Shown: piece by piece, positions 6,000 through 6,080 of the stretch
Numbering within the stretch: the first letter of the stretch is position 1
Layout: each line of letters opens with the position of its first letter
From: Oscillospiraceae bacterium
GTDB taxonomy: Bacteria; Bacillota; Clostridia; Oscillospirales; Ruminococcaceae
Assembly (NCBI GenBank): GCA_016302655.1
Contig: JAEDNF010000103.1
Location: 1 to 6,080, forward strand
Direction of reading: 5' to 3'
Length of the DNA: 6,080 bases
The notes under the pieces: model-generated
Seen by the model: only the letters and a program-made list of their open reading frames with translations
Databases searched by the model: none
What the model was told of the DNA's origin: nothing
Translations under genes and position numbers: made by a program

Positions 6000-6080
6000 T
6001 TCTTGCAAATTTGCGGTATAGCTGTACAGTGTGCATTAAATAAGCTGAAAAAGGGATAACAGCAGTCTTTTTCGTTTTTG
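6000..6080. other. Gene-free A/T-rich upstream region
   Basis: No coding sequence is supported here. Two short perfect palindromes are visible: GCAAATTTGC (6005-6014) and CTGTACAG (6022-6029). They may extend the regulatory region of the operon promoter. Nothing further is seen up to the right edge. Confidence 0.4.

Noticed and set aside
5988..6022. Divergent plus-strand promoter (TTGCAA ... TATAGC)
   Set aside because: The possible -35 and -10 elements are 23 or 8 nt apart, not near 17, and no plus-strand gene follows before the window ends.
5791..6036. Minus-strand open frame of 81 codons overlapping the promoter
   Set aside because: It runs across the consensus promoter and inverted repeat, has no ribosome binding site that I can see, and its product has no recognisable family features.

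Overview
The window carries a single leftward (minus-strand) gene cluster for a split, archaeal-type glutamate synthase, followed by the start of an ANTAR-family RNA-binding regulator. Short gaps, purine-rich ribosome binding sites, frequent ATA and AGA codons, GTG starts and the ANTAR regulator beside nitrogen genes suggest a low-to-mid GC anaerobic Firmicute of the Clostridia (Ruminococcus / Eubacterium siraeum-like). The genus is an inference from style, not from a marker gene.

Layout, in transcription order (right to left). About 400 gene-free bases (5682-6080) hold a consensus sigma-70 promoter (5930-5958). It is preceded by a 13-bp inverted repeat (5960-5999) and followed by a leader of about 240 nt rich in hairpins. 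Next come five closely spaced genes: the glutaminase domain protein (gltB1, 4584-5681), the FMN/Fe-S synthase core (gltB2, 3061-4566), a four-cluster ferredoxin-like protein (2604-3038), an FAD/NAD(P)H oxidoreductase (1356-2591) and the GXGXG beta-helix domain protein (gltB3, 601-1323). Gaps are 17, 22, 12 and 32 nt, so one operon is very likely. After a 91-nt gap an ANTAR-domain protein starts at 509 and runs off the left edge.

How it works together. In classical bacterial glutamate synthase, the glutaminase, FMN and GXGXG domains form one large chain that takes electrons from GltD. Here the large chain is split into three genes. GltD is replaced by a NirB/rubredoxin-reductase-like flavoprotein plus a DmsB-type Fe-S protein. 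The inferred electron path is NAD(P)H to FAD, through the Fe-S proteins, to FMN in GltB2. There, ammonia released from glutamine by GltB1 is combined with 2-oxoglutarate to give glutamate.

The most interesting regulatory idea is that the ANTAR protein controls its own operon. Its receiver-like domain lacks the phosphorylation residues, and the operon leader begins with two small hairpins that each have six-base loops. One of these loops fits the A1/G4 pattern known for ANTAR RNA targets; the other fits only in part. No transposon, CRISPR array, tRNA or rRNA gene was seen.
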